Origin: Thiocapsa imhoffii
GTDB taxonomy: Bacteria; Pseudomonadota; Gammaproteobacteria; Chromatiales; Chromatiaceae
DNA: 64,000 nucleotides
Direction: 5' to 3'
NCBI RefSeq assembly: GCF_016583985.1
Contig: NZ_NRSD01000010.1
Coordinates: 1-64,000, forward strand
Each line of letters starts with the position of its first letter. The first letter of the stretch is position 1. The notes under the pieces were generated by a model. It was given only the letters and a program-made list of their open reading frames with translations. It ran no database searches and was not told the DNA's origin. The translations under genes were made by a program, and so were the position numbers. Of the stretch, positions 31,087 to 41,223 are shown in pieces.

Positions 31087-31140
31087 GGTTATGCTCCTGA
31101 ACTCAATCAAATCGTTGAATAGCGGGCCGATATATCCCGC

Positions 31141-31668
31141 CTAGGCGGCTTCTTTGGCATCGCGAATCGCGGCGATCGTCCGGACCAACTTACCCGGCAC
31201 CTCGTTGATCGTTGCCGCGAGTTTTTGCACCGGAGCCTTCATCACGGCCATCAGCGTACTCAATGCCTGATCGCGAGTCGGCATCTTGGCGAGATTGCCA
31301 AGTTCCGACGGATCGAGCAGCTTTCCGCCGAGTGCGACCAAGCGCACCTCGACCTTGTTGTGGTCCTTTGCAAAGGCCTCCATGACACGCGCGGCCGAAC
31401 CCGGATCTTCCCGCGAGAATGCGAGCATGAGCGGGCCGGTCAGACCGGCACTCATGCATTCGAAGTCCGTGTCCTTCAGCGCGCGCCTGGCCAGGGTATT
31501 CTTGACGACGCGAACATAGACATCCGCCTTGCGTGCTTCCACACGCAGACGGGTCATCTGCTCGACCGTCAACCCTCGGTACTCGGCTCCGATCGCCGAG
31601 TAGGCACTCTTGGCAACTTCCGCGACTTCGGCGACGATTGCTTGCTTTTGCGCAAAATTCAGCGCCAT
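31141..31668 (-). CDS. rplJ: 50S ribosomal protein L10
   Basis: The base of the ribosomal stalk; with L7/L12 it represses its own operon by binding the leader. The ATG at 31666-31668 (MALNFAQKQAIVAEVAEVAK) is chosen over one three codons upstream because it matches the family start, giving 175 residues. MTRLRVEARKADVYVRVVKN and the C-terminal L12-binding helix are evident. A candidate L10-responsive leader lies upstream at 31751-31822. Confidence 0.97.
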   Translation of the reverse strand: MALNFAQKQAIVAEVAEVAKSAYSAIGAEYRGLTVEQMTRLRVEARKADVYVRVVKNTLARRALKDTDFECMSAGLTGPLMLAFSREDPGSAARVMEAFAKDHNKVEVRLVALGGKLLDPSELGNLAKMPTRDQALSTLMAVMKAPVQKLAATINEVPGKLVRTIAAIRDAKEAA

Positions 31669-31750
31669 GTTCGTCACCTGTTATCGTGAGACCCGGCCTG
31701 AACCGGGGCTGTCGAATCCCGCACCGTCCTGGCACGCATTCGACAACAAA

Positions 31751-31822
31751 CCTGTGCACCGTCATCAGCGGAATGACTGATTCTGGAGCACCGTCTGCGC
31801 AGGCTCACCGGTCATTAAGTCT
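31751..31822 (-). promoter_or_regulatory. Candidate L10 leader (autoregulatory mRNA structure of rplJL)
   Basis: In the 267-base rplA-rplJ gap the minus strand has ACTTAATG (around 31813-31820) and GGTGAGCC (31802-31809), followed by arms CCTGCGC and GCACAGG that can close a stem ending near 31751. The short conserved strings and their placement resemble the known gammaproteobacterial L10 leader. The call is made from memory of the motif and needs a covariance-model search. Confidence 0.5.
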
Positions 31823-31935
31823 CGTCGCACAACGCCCTGTCACGCTCGAGACACCTGCGGTCTTTGACGGCTCCCGGCGTGCACCAGGACCCCAAAGATG
31901 TTGGGCATCAGGCAGCCATGCTGGCCGCCAGCGCA

Positions 31936-32631
31936 CTAGAAACTCAACGCACCATGATCGACCGTCACGCCGGGCCCCATGGTGGTCGAAACCGTCACCT
32001 TACGCATATAGACGCCCTTCGAACTGCTCGGCTTCGCTCGCATCAGGTTGGCAAGCAAGGCCTCAAGGTTCTCGCGCAGCTTCACCGGCTCGAAATCGGC
32101 CTTACCCAGTGGGCAGTGGATGATGCCTGCTTTATCGGTGCGGTAGCGAACCTGGCCTGCCTTGGCATTGCGAACGGCCTCGGCAACATCGGGCGTCACG
32201 GTGCCGACTTTTGGATTGGGCATCAGGCCTCGCGGGCCCAGAATCTTCCCAAGCTGACCGACGAGCCGCATGGCGTCCGGTGAGGCAACGACGACATCGA
32301 AGTCGAGTTGACCCGCTTTGATATCCTCCGCGAGATCATCGAACCCCACACGATCGGCGCCCGCCTCGGTGGCGGCATCGGCTGCTGCGCCCTGTGCGAA
32401 CACGGCCACGCGCACGGTTTTTCCGATCCCGTGTGGTAAGACGGTGGAGCCACGCACCACCTGATCGGACTTGCGCGGGTCAACGCCAAGATTGACGGCG
32501 ACATCGACACTCTCAGGAAATTTGACACGCGAGAGATCATGCAGAAGCGCGAAGGCCTCCTCGGCTGGGTACAGCCTCCCATGCTCGATCCGTTCATGAA
32601 TCTCGCGCATGCGTTTAGAGATGCGTGCCAT
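31936..32631 (-). CDS. rplA: 50S ribosomal protein L1
   Basis: Forms the L1 stalk that moves deacylated tRNA out of the E site and, in E. coli, represses the rplKA transcript. The 231 residues start [20 protein letters not shown] and include the conserved [19 protein letters not shown] and [20 protein letters not shown] segments. Its ATG overlaps the rplK TGA by one base, giving tight translational coupling. Confidence 0.98.
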   Translation of the reverse strand: MARISKRMREIHERIEHGRLYPAEEAFALLHDLSRVKFPESVDVAVNLGVDPRKSDQVVRGSTVLPHGIGKTVRVAVFAQGAAADAATEAGADRVGFDDLAEDIKAGQLDFDVVVASPDAMRLVGQLGKILGPRGLMPNPKVGTVTPDVAEAVRNAKAGQVRYRTDKAGIIHCPLGKADFEPVKLRENLEALLANLMRAKPSSSKGVYMRKVTVSTTMGPGVTVDHGALSF

Positions 32632-33065
32632 CAGTTTACCCCTTCCACATCAAGACCCATGGCCCGCGCACTGCCTGCGATAGTCCGCACTGCCGCGTCG
32701 AGATCCGCCGCCGTAAGATCGGGCATCTTGGTATTGGCGATCTGCTCGAGCTGCTCGCGCGTAACAGTCCCGACCTTGTTCGTATTCGGATTTGGGCTGC
32801 CCTTCGGGATCCCTGTGATCTTTTTCAACAAAACCGCCGCGGGCGGCGTCTTGGTGATGAAGGTGAAACTCCGATCTGAATACACGGTGATCACGACCGG
32901 AATCGGCATCCCCTTCTCGAGTTCCTGGGTGCGCGCGTTGAACGTCTTGCAGAACTCCATGATGTTGACGCCGTGCTGACCAAGCGCAGGGCCGACGGGA
33001 GGGCTGGGATTCGCCTCGCCCGCCTTCACCTGCAGCTTGATGTAGGCGTTGATCTTTTTCGCCAC
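32631..33065 (-). CDS. rplK: 50S ribosomal protein L11
   Basis: A GTPase-centre protein needed for RelA activation and the binding partner of thiostrepton-type antibiotics. The 144 residues include [36 protein letters not shown] and the C-terminal rRNA-binding domain ending [18 protein letters not shown] 172-base gap precedes it after nusG. It is usually trimethylated by PrmA, which is not in this window. Confidence 0.98.
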   Translation of the reverse strand: MAKKINAYIKLQVKAGEANPSPPVGPALGQHGVNIMEFCKTFNARTQELEKGMPIPVVITVYSDRSFTFITKTPPAAVLLKKITGIPKGSPNPNTNKVGTVTREQLEQIANTKMPDLTAADLDAAVRTIAGSARAMGLDVEGVN

Positions 33066-33237
33066 GATGTTTCTCCAGTGGGGTCATCGCGCCAGGGCAT
33101 GCGACCTGGCTCCCCCGCGTCAAGGTCCCCGCAGGGACAGGGTATGATCGTCGCGCAGAGGCGACGAGCGTGTGGTGCGGTGCGCGAGGGCTCGCATGGC
33201 GCGACCCGTGATCGGGCTGCCGAGACAAGTGGCCTGC

Positions 33238-33765
33238 TTATGCCTTCTCGACCTGCGCGAACTCGAGTTCGACCGGCGTCGCGCGACCGAAGATCAGGAC
33301 CGAGACCTTAACTCGACTCTTGTCGTAATCCACATCCTCGACGACGCCATTGAAGTCCGTAAAGGGTCCATCGACGACACGAACGACCTCGCCCGGCTCA
33401 TAGAGCACCTTTGGACGCGGCTTCTCGCCACCTTCTTGCAACCGGGTGAGGATGGCATCGGCTTGCGCATCCGGGATCGGTGCCGGACGATCGCCGGTGC
33501 CACCGATAAAGCCCATCACCTTCGGAATGCTTTTGACGAGGTGCCAGGTCTCGTCGGTCATCTCCATCTGAACCAGGACGTAACCGGGGAAGAATTTCCG
33601 CTCGCTTTTGCGCTGCTGCCCACCACGCATCTCAACGACTTCTTCCGTTGGAACGAGGATGAGCCCGAAGCGCTCACTCAGACCCGCACGCTTGATCCGA
33701 TCCTCGAGCGAGCGCTTGACCTGCCCCTCGAAGCCGGAGTACGCATGAACGACGTACCACCGCAT
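33238..33765 (-). CDS. nusG: Transcription termination/antitermination factor NusG
   Basis: Binds the RNA polymerase clamp and links it to Rho or to ribosomal S10. The 175 residues have the NGN domain ([20 protein letters not shown], then [20 protein letters not shown]) and a C-terminal KOW domain ([20 protein letters not shown]). It follows secE by only seven bases, the classical secE-nusG pair. Confidence 0.98.
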   Translation of the reverse strand: MRWYVVHAYSGFEGQVKRSLEDRIKRAGLSERFGLILVPTEEVVEMRGGQQRKSERKFFPGYVLVQMEMTDETWHLVKSIPKVMGFIGGTGDRPAPIPDAQADAILTRLQEGGEKPRPKVLYEPGEVVRVVDGPFTDFNGVVEDVDYDKSRVKVSVLIFGRATPVELEFAQVEKA

Positions 33766-33772
33766 GACGTGT

Positions 33773-34150
33773 CTAACCCCCTTGGCCGGTCAGGAAGCGC
33801 AAAATGGCCATCAGGACCATATCGAACAACCACAGGATGAGGCCAACGATCAGGACCATCACGATCACGATCAAGGTTGTTTGCAGCGTCTCCTGACGGG
33901 ACGGCCACACGACCTTACGGACCTCCATGCGCGAATCCATGGCAAATTGCCACAGTGTCCGGCCGGGCTCGGTGCGGTACGCAACAGCGACTGCGGCGCC
34001 GACGATCACCAGCAAACCGATCACGCGAAGGAGGACCGAGTAGCCCTCGAAGAAATAGAAAGCGAGAATACCAGCGACGATGAGCAACGCGGCAATCGAC
34101 AGCTTGGCGGTATCCAAGCCGGACCCGCGGGCCTCTGCACGTGAATTCAT
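33773..34150 (-). CDS. secE: Preprotein translocase subunit SecE
   Basis: The clamp subunit of the SecYEG translocon. At 125 residues it is the long three-span proteobacterial type: two N-terminal hydrophobic spans ([18 protein letters not shown] and [20 protein letters not shown]), the conserved cytosolic helix with [20 protein letters not shown] and [10 protein letters not shown], and the essential final span. It is followed immediately by nusG and preceded by tRNA-Trp. Confidence 0.97.
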   Translation of the reverse strand: MNSRAEARGSGLDTAKLSIAALLIVAGILAFYFFEGYSVLLRVIGLLVIVGAAVAVAYRTEPGRTLWQFAMDSRMEVRKVVWPSRQETLQTTLIVIVMVLIVGLILWLFDMVLMAILRFLTGQGG

Positions 34151-34182
34151 GGGTTTGGATATCGCCTGAGCGAAGGGTTATT

Positions 34183-34258
<76 letters not shown>

Positions 34259-34329
34259 AGGATCGTTCTATTCACTATGACCGTTGGGCAGCGCACCAGG
34301 CACCACCCACTGGTCATTTAGGGTCTAGC

Positions 34330-35520
34330 TTACTCGATAATCTTTGCGACGACGCCGGCGCCGACCGTCCGCCCACCTTCGCGCACCGCAAAACGCAGCC
34401 CCTCTTCCATCGCAATCGGCGCGATCAGCTTCACCGTCATCTTCACATTGTCACCCGGCATCACCATCTCGATGCCCTCCGGCAACTCGCAGGCGCCGGT
34501 CACGTCGGTCGTACGGAAGTAAAACTGCGGACGGTAGCCGTTGAAGAACGGCGTGTGACGACCACCCTCCTCCTTCGACAACACATAGACTTCGGCCTCG
34601 AAGTGCGTGTGCGGCGTGATCGTGTTCGGCTTCGCCAACACCTGACCACGCTCCACATCCTCGCGCTTGGTGCCGCGCAGCAACACCCCAACGTTATCAC
34701 CCGCCTGACCTTGATCGAGCAACTTGCGGAACATCTCCACACCGGTGCAGGTCGTCTTCACCGTCGCGCGAATGCCCACAATCGACACCTCCTCGCCGAC
34801 CTTGACCACCCCACGCTCAATCCGACCCGTCACCACCGTGCCCCGACCCGAAATCGAAAACACATCCTCAATCGGCATCAGGAAGGCACCATCGACCGCC
34901 CGCTCCGGCTGCGGAATGTAACTGTCCAACGCCGCCATCAACCGATCAATCGACGGCGTACCCATCTCACTCTCATCCCCTTCCAGCGCCTTCAACGCCG
35001 AACCCGTCACAATCGGCGTGTCATCACCCGGAAAGTCATAACTGTCCAACAGCTCGCGGACTTCCATCTCCACCAGCTCCAGCAACTCCGCATCGTCAAC
35101 CATGTCCGCCTTGTTCAAATACACCACAATGTACGGAACCCCCACCTGACGCGACAGCAAAATGTGCTCACGCGTCTGCGGCATCGGACCATCCGCCGCC
35201 GACACCACCAAAATCGCTCCATCCATCTGCGCCGCACCCGTGATCATGTTCTTCACGTAGTCCGCATGACCAGGACAGTCCACATGCGCGTAATGACGCT
35301 GCTCCGTCTCGTACTCCACATGCGCCGTGGCAATCGTGATCCCACGCTCCCGCTCCTCCGGCGCATTGTCAATCTGATCGTACGCCCGCGCCTCACCACC
35401 AAACTTCTTCGCCTGATGCGTCGTGATCGCCGCCGTCAACGTCGTCTTACCATGGTCTACATGACCAATCGTGCCCACATTCACGTGTGGCTTGCTACGC
35501 TCGAATTTTGCTTTGGACAT
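34330..35520 (-). CDS. tuf: Elongation factor Tu, copy 2 (tRNA-linked copy)
   Basis: A second complete EF-Tu gene, 396 residues, identical in protein sequence to copy 1 at 17083-18273. The start is the ATG at 35518-35520 ([20 protein letters not shown]); an in-frame extension of 12 codons upstream is not conserved. It is the tufB-type copy, embedded between tRNA-Thr and tRNA-Trp as in E. coli, so it should be transcribed from the tRNA promoter at 36011-36039. Sequence identity with copy 1 stops near the gene ends, the pattern expected from gene conversion. Confidence 0.98.
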   Translation of the reverse strand: MSKAKFERSKPHVNVGTIGHVDHGKTTLTAAITTHQAKKFGGEARAYDQIDNAPEERERGITIATAHVEYETEQRHYAHVDCPGHADYVKNMITGAAQMDGAILVVSAADGPMPQTREHILLSRQVGVPYIVVYLNKADMVDDAELLELVEMEVRELLDSYDFPGDDTPIVTGSALKALEGDESEMGTPSIDRLMAALDSYIPQPERAVDGAFLMPIEDVFSISGRGTVVTGRIERGVVKVGEEVSIVGIRATVKTTCTGVEMFRKLLDQGQAGDNVGVLLRGTKREDVERGQVLAKPNTITPHTHFEAEVYVLSKEEGGRHTPFFNGYRPQFYFRTTDVTGACELPEGIEMVMPGDNVKMTVKLIAPIAMEEGLRFAVREGGRTVGAGVVAKIIE

Positions 35521-35618
35521 GAACGTCTCCCCGCATGGTTCAATTCGACACGTCACGCTGGACGCTAGTTAAGAGGACGATCGACGCTGGACGACACACT
35601 ACACGAACTCAAGGCATT

Positions 35619-35694
35619 TGGAGCCCATGACCGGAATTGAACCGGTGACCTCACCCTTACCAAGGGTGTGCTCTACCAGCTGAGCTACATGGGC
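35619..35694 (-). tRNA. tRNA-Thr (anticodon GGT)
   Basis: A 76-base cloverleaf with encoded CCA. The acceptor stem is GCCCATG/CATGGGC with discriminator U; the anticodon stem CACCC/GGGTG holds loop TTGGTAA; the T arm has GGTTCAATTCC. It is the last tRNA before tuf copy 2. The usual companion tRNA-Thr(TGT) of the E. coli cluster is not seen here. Confidence 0.97.
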
Positions 35695-35823
35695 CTGATC
35701 TGCATGACCGAACGCTGTGCGGCGGCCTGATCGGCCAGATCAGCGCGATGACCAAACTTCATCACGCAACCGAAGCCAAATCGTACCCGCTTCCTGATCG
35801 AAGCCTGAAACGGGGCTATCGAA

Positions 35824-35897
<74 letters not shown>

Positions 35898-35912
35898 ACG
35901 GTCTTTCATCTT

Positions 35913-35997
35913 TGGTGGAGGGGGGAGGATTCGAACCTCCGAAGGCTGAGCCGTCAGATTTACAGTCTGATCCCTTTGACCGCTCGGGAACCCCTCC
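35913..35997 (-). tRNA. tRNA-Tyr (anticodon GTA)
   Basis: An 85-base class II tRNA with a long variable arm and encoded CCA. The acceptor stem is GGAGGGG/CCCCTCC, the anticodon region GACTGTAAATC, and the T arm GGTTCGAATCC. It is the first gene of the tRNA-tuf transcription unit, directly behind a near-consensus promoter. Confidence 0.97.
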
Positions 35998-36010
35998 AAG
36001 AGAGCGCTGC

Positions 36011-36039
36011 AGTATAGGGCGTCCTCACCCAAGCGTCAA
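36011..36039 (-). promoter_or_regulatory. Strong sigma70 promoter of the tRNA-tuf-secE-rif cluster
   Basis: On the minus strand TTGACG (36034-36039) and TATACT (36011-36016) are spaced by exactly 17 bases. The bases after the -10 box (GCAGCGC) are GC-rich, the discriminator type associated with stringent control of stable-RNA promoters. The tRNA-Tyr 5' end is 13 bases downstream of the -10 box. Confidence 0.9.
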
Positions 36040-36279
36040 CACGCAGGCGCATCTCGTTCACGCCACGCGATGACCGTCTCCACAGCACCTGGTTGGCGTT
36101 TTCTTCTGAAAGAAGTCATACACTGAGGCTAAAATCAGTGCGCGGGTCCCGTTCGCGCCGCGCAGACCGCTTGCCGACGAACCCGACGAGCCATCTGAAT
36201 GATGGTTGCGGCCATGAGACCGGCCGCGATTGTCATCATCTCAAACGAACTCTCGTGAACACGCGCCTGGGGGCCGAGA

Positions 36280-37620
36280 ATGGATGTAACGATTTTTGGT
36301 AGTGGATATGTCGGGTTAGTCACGGGCGCCTGCCTGGCTGAAGTGGGCAATCGGGTCCTGTGCATCGACGTCGACCCCCGCAAGATCGACCTACTCAACA
36401 GCGGCGGAGTGCCGATCTACGAGCCTGGGCTCGAAGAGATGATCAAACAAAACCGGGATGCGGGCCGCCTGAGCTTCTCCACCGATGCCGCGGAAGGCGT
36501 TCGGCATGGACTCTTTCAGTTCATCGCGGTGGGCACCCCACCCGACGAAGACGGCTCGGCGGATCTCCAGTATGTCCTCGCCGTCGCACGCAGTATCGGT
36601 AGCCATATGGATGGCTATCGCATCATCGTCAATAAGTCGACCGTGCCGGTCGGCACCGCGGACCAGGTTGCCGCGGCCGTCTCCGAGGCACTGCGCGCGC
36701 GCGACGCCGAGGTCGAGTTCGACGTCGTGTCGAATCCCGAATTCCTCAAGGAGGGCGCGGCGATTGAGGATTTCATGCGCCCCGATCGGATCATCGTGGG
36801 TACCGACAATCCCCGCACCGGCGAACTCTTGCGGGCGCTCTACGCCCCCTTCAATCGCAGTCATGACCGTCTGATGCTGATGGACGTACGCTCCGCGGAG
36901 CTGACGAAATATGCCGCGAACGCCATGCTCGCTACCAAGATCAGCTTCATGAACGAACTCTCGAACATTGCCGAGGCGGTCGGTGCCGACATCGAGAAGG
37001 TCCGAATCGGTATCGGGTCGGACCCCCGCATCGGTTACCAATTCATCTATCCCGGCTGTGGATATGGCGGCTCCTGCTTCCCGAAGGATGTGCGCGCGCT
37101 GGAGCGGACGGCCCGCGGACTCGGCTACAAGCCGCAGTTGCTCCAGGCGGTCGAGGAGGTCAATTTCAGACAAAAGGATTTGATTTTCAATAAGATCAAG
37201 ACGTATTTCAACGACGATCTCGCCGGGCGCACGATCGCGATCTGGGGCCTTGCTTTCAAACCCAATACCGATGACATGCGCGAGGCCTCGAGCCGCGTGT
37301 TGATCGAGTCGCTGTGGGCCGCGGGCGCCACGGTGCGCGCCTATGATCCGGTCGCGATGCATGAGACGCAGCGGATCTACGGGGAGCGGCCCGATCTGGT
37401 GCTCGTCGATGACGCACACAGCGCCCTCGAGGGTGCTGACGCCCTGGCCGTGCTCACCGAATGGTCAGAGTTCCGCAGCCCGGATTTTCACGCCATCCAG
37501 TCCAGACTCAAGGACAGAGTCGTCTTCGATGGTCGCAATATCCTTGACGGGCGCCTCGCAACGGCCTCGGGACTAACCTATATCTCAATTGGGCGGGCAC
37601 CCATGCGACCGAGCACCTGA
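36280..37620 (+). CDS. ugd: UDP-glucose 6-dehydrogenase
   Basis: Oxidises UDP-glucose twice with NAD+ to UDP-glucuronate, a precursor for exopolysaccharide and lipopolysaccharide sugars. The 446 residues start with the NAD-binding fold [20 protein letters not shown] and include [25 protein letters not shown], and the active-site [15 protein letters not shown] with nucleophile C266. The C-terminal domain has [17 protein letters not shown]. No polysaccharide genes flank it; it stands alone, divergent from the tRNA operon and convergent with the gene at 37677. Confidence 0.96.
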   Translation: MDVTIFGSGYVGLVTGACLAEVGNRVLCIDVDPRKIDLLNSGGVPIYEPGLEEMIKQNRDAGRLSFSTDAAEGVRHGLFQFIAVGTPPDEDGSADLQYVLAVARSIGSHMDGYRIIVNKSTVPVGTADQVAAAVSEALRARDAEVEFDVVSNPEFLKEGAAIEDFMRPDRIIVGTDNPRTGELLRALYAPFNRSHDRLMLMDVRSAELTKYAANAMLATKISFMNELSNIAEAVGADIEKVRIGIGSDPRIGYQFIYPGCGYGGSCFPKDVRALERTARGLGYKPQLLQAVEEVNFRQKDLIFNKIKTYFNDDLAGRTIAIWGLAFKPNTDDMREASSRVLIESLWAAGATVRAYDPVAMHETQRIYGERPDLVLVDDAHSALEGADALAVLTEWSEFRSPDFHAIQSRLKDRVVFDGRNILDGRLATASGLTYISIGRAPMRPST

Positions 37621-37628
37621 AGTCACCA

Positions 37629-37656
37629 CTCGCCGGTGACCCAGGTCACCGGCGAG
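37629..37656. terminator. Perfect hairpin between convergent genes (bidirectional terminator)
   Basis: CTCGCCGGTGAC and GTCACCGGCGAG are perfect 12-base arms around a four-base loop, placed between the stops of ugd (37620) and the outer-membrane protein gene (37677). No long T run is present on either side, so termination may be only partly intrinsic. Confidence 0.65.
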
Positions 37657-37676
37657 CGGGGTGGAGCGTCACGCCC

Positions 37677-39170
37677 TCAAAAACGATGATTCCAGCCGAT
37701 CTGGATCTCCATCTGCTCCATGTAGATGGATCCAGTCTGCGTTTGCGTGATGCTGGGGCTCGTCCCCTTGAGTTCTTCCCTAGGCATGTAGGCGAAGGAG
37801 AAGGCAAATTCATCCCGCTCCGTGACGCGATAGGCGGCCCCGAGGGCGAGATGCCAGCGCACCGTGGCCGGCGCCAGGATATTCAACAGGGCTTGGCGAT
37901 TGGTCGCGAATTCACTGTTGTAACTCGCCCCGGCCATCAAGCTCAACTGCTCGCTGGCGTCATAGCGTAAGCCGAGCTTGAAGACATCCATGCTGCTCCA
38001 GCCAAAACCAAGCCCATCCTTGCCGCCGAGACAGAACACCGGCTTGGGTGTCTGGGTGAAGCAGGGAGTGAGGTCCTGGTCGTTCGAATTGGCGATCGCG
38101 TCGATCTCATCGTAGAAGATCCGCTGATAGTCGAAGGCCAGGGTCAGATCGGGCCGCGCCTTCCAGGCCACCCCGACGTTGAGCATGGCCGGGATGTCAA
38201 ATGAGCCTCCGTCAGCGAAGAGGCCCTTGTAATCATCGAACGCGGTCATCCACATCTTAGTGCGATACGACAACCCCAGCGCCCACTGATCATTGATCTC
38301 ACCGTACCATCCCAGATGCAGCCCCCCGCCATAGGACCAATTCTTCCCGTTGTTGCTGACCTGATCGGGATAGAAGGAGGCGGCGCGGAATGGTTGCAGC
38401 CCCTTCGCCTCGAAACTCTGCACCGCAAAGACCGGCGCGATGCCGATGGATTGGCGTCCATCACCAATCTTCAGCGTGTAGGGTATCTCAATGAACAACT
38501 GCTCCAGACTTACGCCGGTTGGGGTGGTCGCGGTCAGGACACCACCCGGATTGGCATTCCCCCCATTCGGTGGCGGTGGCATGTTGGGATCCGTCACCGG
38601 CTGTGGCGGATTGGTCTGGGTGAAGAGAAGACCCTGTGGGCTCGCGATCGTGCCCGGCGGGGGCGACATCCCCGGACCGATGCCGACCTGATTCGGCGCC
38701 GCGGCAAAGTTCTCCCAAACCGGACGCGACCGATACTCGGTATTCAGCCCACCATTGCCGAACACGGCGATGCCAATGGTCTGGCGTGCGTCGATCTCAT
38801 AGTTGAAACCAAAGCTCGGGATCAAAAACCAGTCGCCGTCACTGTCATAGCGGCCCGGAGTGATAAAGGGACCGAGTGGGAATCCTGAGGTCCCGTCGAC
38901 GGCAAAATCTTGATTGGCCTCGTATCCACGGGGGATCGGGCGAAAGAAGGCGAGCGCCACATCCAGCGAATTCCCCACGAATGCCATTCCCGCCGGATTG
39001 GTTGCAGCCACCAACGTATCCTGCGGCAAGGCGGTCGCCACCCCTGCCATGGCCTTCGACTTGGTTCCCCAGCCATGGGAGAAGTAACCGTTCGTCGCGA
39101 CGGCAAGCGTCGGCACGGATGCGCAGGCGGCCACAGCGACGGCTAACGGCCATTTCAGGGCTACATTCAT
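37677..39170 (-). CDS. FadL/OmpP1/TodX-family outer-membrane transport protein
   Basis: A 497-residue outer-membrane beta-barrel of the long-chain fatty acid / hydrocarbon uptake family. Residues 1-25 are a signal peptide (LAVAVAACASVPTLAVA), and the mature N-terminus TNGYFSHGWGTKSKAMAGVA with ATNPAGMAFVG is the FadL plug-hatch signature. The protein ends GWNHRF, with the terminal phenylalanine used for BAM insertion. A proline/glycine-rich stretch around residues 165-215 (NMPPPPNGGNANPGG) is longer than usual and probably an extracellular loop. Substrate cannot be assigned; fatty acids are a family-based guess. Confidence 0.9.
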   Translation of the reverse strand: MNVALKWPLAVAVAACASVPTLAVATNGYFSHGWGTKSKAMAGVATALPQDTLVAATNPAGMAFVGNSLDVALAFFRPIPRGYEANQDFAVDGTSGFPLGPFITPGRYDSDGDWFLIPSFGFNYEIDARQTIGIAVFGNGGLNTEYRSRPVWENFAAAPNQVGIGPGMSPPPGTIASPQGLLFTQTNPPQPVTDPNMPPPPNGGNANPGGVLTATTPTGVSLEQLFIEIPYTLKIGDGRQSIGIAPVFAVQSFEAKGLQPFRAASFYPDQVSNNGKNWSYGGGLHLGWYGEINDQWALGLSYRTKMWMTAFDDYKGLFADGGSFDIPAMLNVGVAWKARPDLTLAFDYQRIFYDEIDAIANSNDQDLTPCFTQTPKPVFCLGGKDGLGFGWSSMDVFKLGLRYDASEQLSLMAGASYNSEFATNRQALLNILAPATVRWHLALGAAYRVTERDEFAFSFAYMPREELKGTSPSITQTQTGSIYMEQMEIQIGWNHRF

Positions 39171-39707
39171 GTCAAGACATCCTCCAATCGTGAACCGAAA
39201 ACCCGGCTCGTTATTGTGTGATCTCGCGTCTACCGTCGGTCCATCGCCGCCCCCTGGAACCCGTTCACAGCACCATCCGGCGCGCGCGGCTCTAGCGCCC
39301 CGCGCTCAGGCTAACCCGCGCCACTGGAGCGGTTCGTTGCAAGCGTCCTCGAGCCAGGTTTCTTCAAGCGCCAGGACAGACGCGGAACGAAGGGATCGCA
39401 ACCGTCGGCAATCGACGCATGCAATCGGAATGTTGGCTCGATCTCAATCGAAGGAATGGTCGGTCAGGGACACTGACGCACCGAATCGATGACGCGGAGG
39501 CGCAAGACGCAGAGGTATGGTTGACCAGGTTCATCGCCGACGACGGCGCAGATCTTCGATGGATGATTGCGTTTTGTCAATCAAAACACAGCGCCTAGGG
39601 CACCCTGATCGACAGAGGACAGGCGCGAGGAGAACACGATGGGTGGGGGATGCCAGAGTCCGCGCAGGACCGACACAAGCCCGTCTCCGCGAGGTGGCGG
39701 GGTCACG
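39171..39707. other. 537-base intergenic region, no gene recognised
   Basis: Between the outer-membrane protein gene and pth, no frame on either strand has both a plausible start signal and recognisable protein. The promoter of the outer-membrane gene should lie at its left side. A short GTTTTGTCAATCAAAAC inverted repeat occurs near 39572-39588. Nothing else stood out. Confidence 0.5.
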
Positions 39708-40298
39708 CTAGGGCGAAGAATGCAGACGATTCATCGCGAGTTGGAAGCGGCCCGCGACCACATCCTCGAGACCGCGCTGCGCCGCGTCCAGTGCGGTCAA
39801 AAGCTGTTCGCCATCCACTTTCGAGGGACGGCCCAGCACATACCCCGTTACCAGGGCACGATCCCCAGGATGATCGATCCCGATTCGCAGCCGCCAAAAG
39901 TCCCGTGTTCCGAGTGCGGAGATGGTATCACGCAGCCCATTGTGCCCCGCGTGCCCTCCGCCTTGCTTCAAGCGGATCTGACCGACCGGATGATCAAGTT
40001 CGTCATGCGCAACCAGGATCTCCTCGGCAGGAATCGAATAGAAGCGGGCGACAGCGGCAATCGACTGCCCACTTCGATTCATGTAAGTCGACGGCTTCAG
40101 GATGCGCACATCCTCGCCGCCGATGGTGACGCGACACAGCTGCCCCTGGAATTTGGCCTCGGCCCGGAAGGTTGCCCGCGCCTCGGCCGCCACGCGGTCG
40201 GCAAACCAGAACCCGACGTTATGCCGGGTCAGCGCATACTGATCCCCAGGGTTACCCAGTCCCACGAGGAGACGGATCCCGCGCCCACTCCCGCTCAT
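39708..40298 (-). CDS. pth: Peptidyl-tRNA hydrolase
   Basis: Releases tRNA from prematurely dropped peptidyl-tRNA. From the ATG at 40296-40298 (MSGSGRGIRLLVGLGNPGDQ) the product has 196 residues, close to 194 in E. coli; an upstream ATG at 40340 adds 14 non-conserved residues. Conserved features are GLGNPGDQYALTRHNVGF, with the catalytic asparagine and histidine, VAHDELDHPVGQIRLKQGGG with the catalytic aspartate, and GHAGHNGLRD. The neighbour rplY, 229 bases upstream, is the usual partner. Confidence 0.96.
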   Translation of the reverse strand: MSGSGRGIRLLVGLGNPGDQYALTRHNVGFWFADRVAAEARATFRAEAKFQGQLCRVTIGGEDVRILKPSTYMNRSGQSIAAVARFYSIPAEEILVAHDELDHPVGQIRLKQGGGHAGHNGLRDTISALGTRDFWRLRIGIDHPGDRALVTGYVLGRPSKVDGEQLLTALDAAQRGLEDVVAGRFQLAMNRLHSSP

Positions 40299-40527
40299 CG
40301 CCGCGCACCACCCCACTCCCAATAGGCGGGCGTCCGCCAAGCGGGACCGGTTCGGGGGACGATCTCAGCGCCGGGCACCCGTAACGTCCGGCCCTGTTCG
40401 CGAAGGGCTGCGCGCATCGTGGCGGGGGAGAACGCGGCGCAGTGGGGGGACGGGACGGCCAAGCGCCCCGCCGCCGCCAGCGAATGCGGCCGATGATTGT
40501 GAAGGCCCACTGCGTCCTGCCCGCCCG

Positions 40528-41136
40528 TTAGGACTCGTCCTCTTCGGACTCCGTCGCATCGTCACCACCACGCGGGCCGTAGATCATGACAACAGGTTCA
40601 TCCGGATCCGGCGCATGGGCGAGACTGACTCCCTCGGGCAATTGGATCTCGGACAAATGGATGATCTGACCCATGTCGAGATCGCCCATATCCACCGTGA
40701 TGAACTCGGGCAAATCTCGCGGCAGGCAGATAATTTCGATCTCGTTGATGTTGCGCGAGACCTGCCCCCCCATCTTCACGCCTTTGCAGCGCTCTTCGTT
40801 GAGGAAGTGCAAGGGCACCATCATGCGCAGTTTCTCACCCTGTGTGATCCGCATGAAGTCGACATGTTGGATGAACGGCTTCGCGGGGTGACGCTGAAGA
40901 TCCTTCAGCACCACCTTCACGGAACGCCCATCAACCTCGAGATCCAACACATGAGAGTAGAATGCCTCGTGCTCCAAATGCTTGAGGAGTTCGTTGTGCC
41001 CAACCGAAATCATCTCGGGCTCTTGGTGGCCGCCATACACGATGGCGGGAACCTGACCCGAACGACGCAGGCGGCGGCTCGCACCCGTACCTGACGCCGC
41101 GCGAGGTTGCGCTTTGATCTCAAAATTGACGCTCAT
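40528..41136 (-). CDS. rplY: 50S ribosomal protein L25/general stress protein Ctc
   Basis: A 5S rRNA-binding protein of the long Ctc/TL5 type: an N-terminal L25 domain (about 1-95: FEIKAQPRAASGTGASRRLR, RSGQVPAIVYGG) and a C-terminal beta domain. The ATG at 41134-41136 is chosen over an upstream start because MSVNFEIKAQPR fits the family, giving 202 residues. The acidic end ATESEEDES is common in this form. It lies between prs and pth. Confidence 0.96.
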   Translation of the reverse strand: MSVNFEIKAQPRAASGTGASRRLRRSGQVPAIVYGGHQEPEMISVGHNELLKHLEHEAFYSHVLDLEVDGRSVKVVLKDLQRHPAKPFIQHVDFMRITQGEKLRMMVPLHFLNEERCKGVKMGGQVSRNINEIEIICLPRDLPEFITVDMGDLDMGQIIHLSEIQLPEGVSLAHAPDPDEPVVMIYGPRGGDDATESEEDES

Positions 41137-41223
41137 GGGCGTTCTCCGATTGCTGATTGACTCGATGATTTTTGGACATGGCACTCGGACCCCGCGACCA
41201 GGGTCGGCGCGCCATGCAGGGCG

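Noticed and set aside
34555..35568. Long plus-strand reading frame (337 codons) antisense to tuf copy 2, with similar frames opposite tuf copy 1, fusA and rpoB
   Set aside because: These arise because GC-rich, strongly biased codons on the coding strand leave few stops on the other. Their products are low-complexity and rich in histidine and arginine, and the opposite strand encodes conserved proteins.
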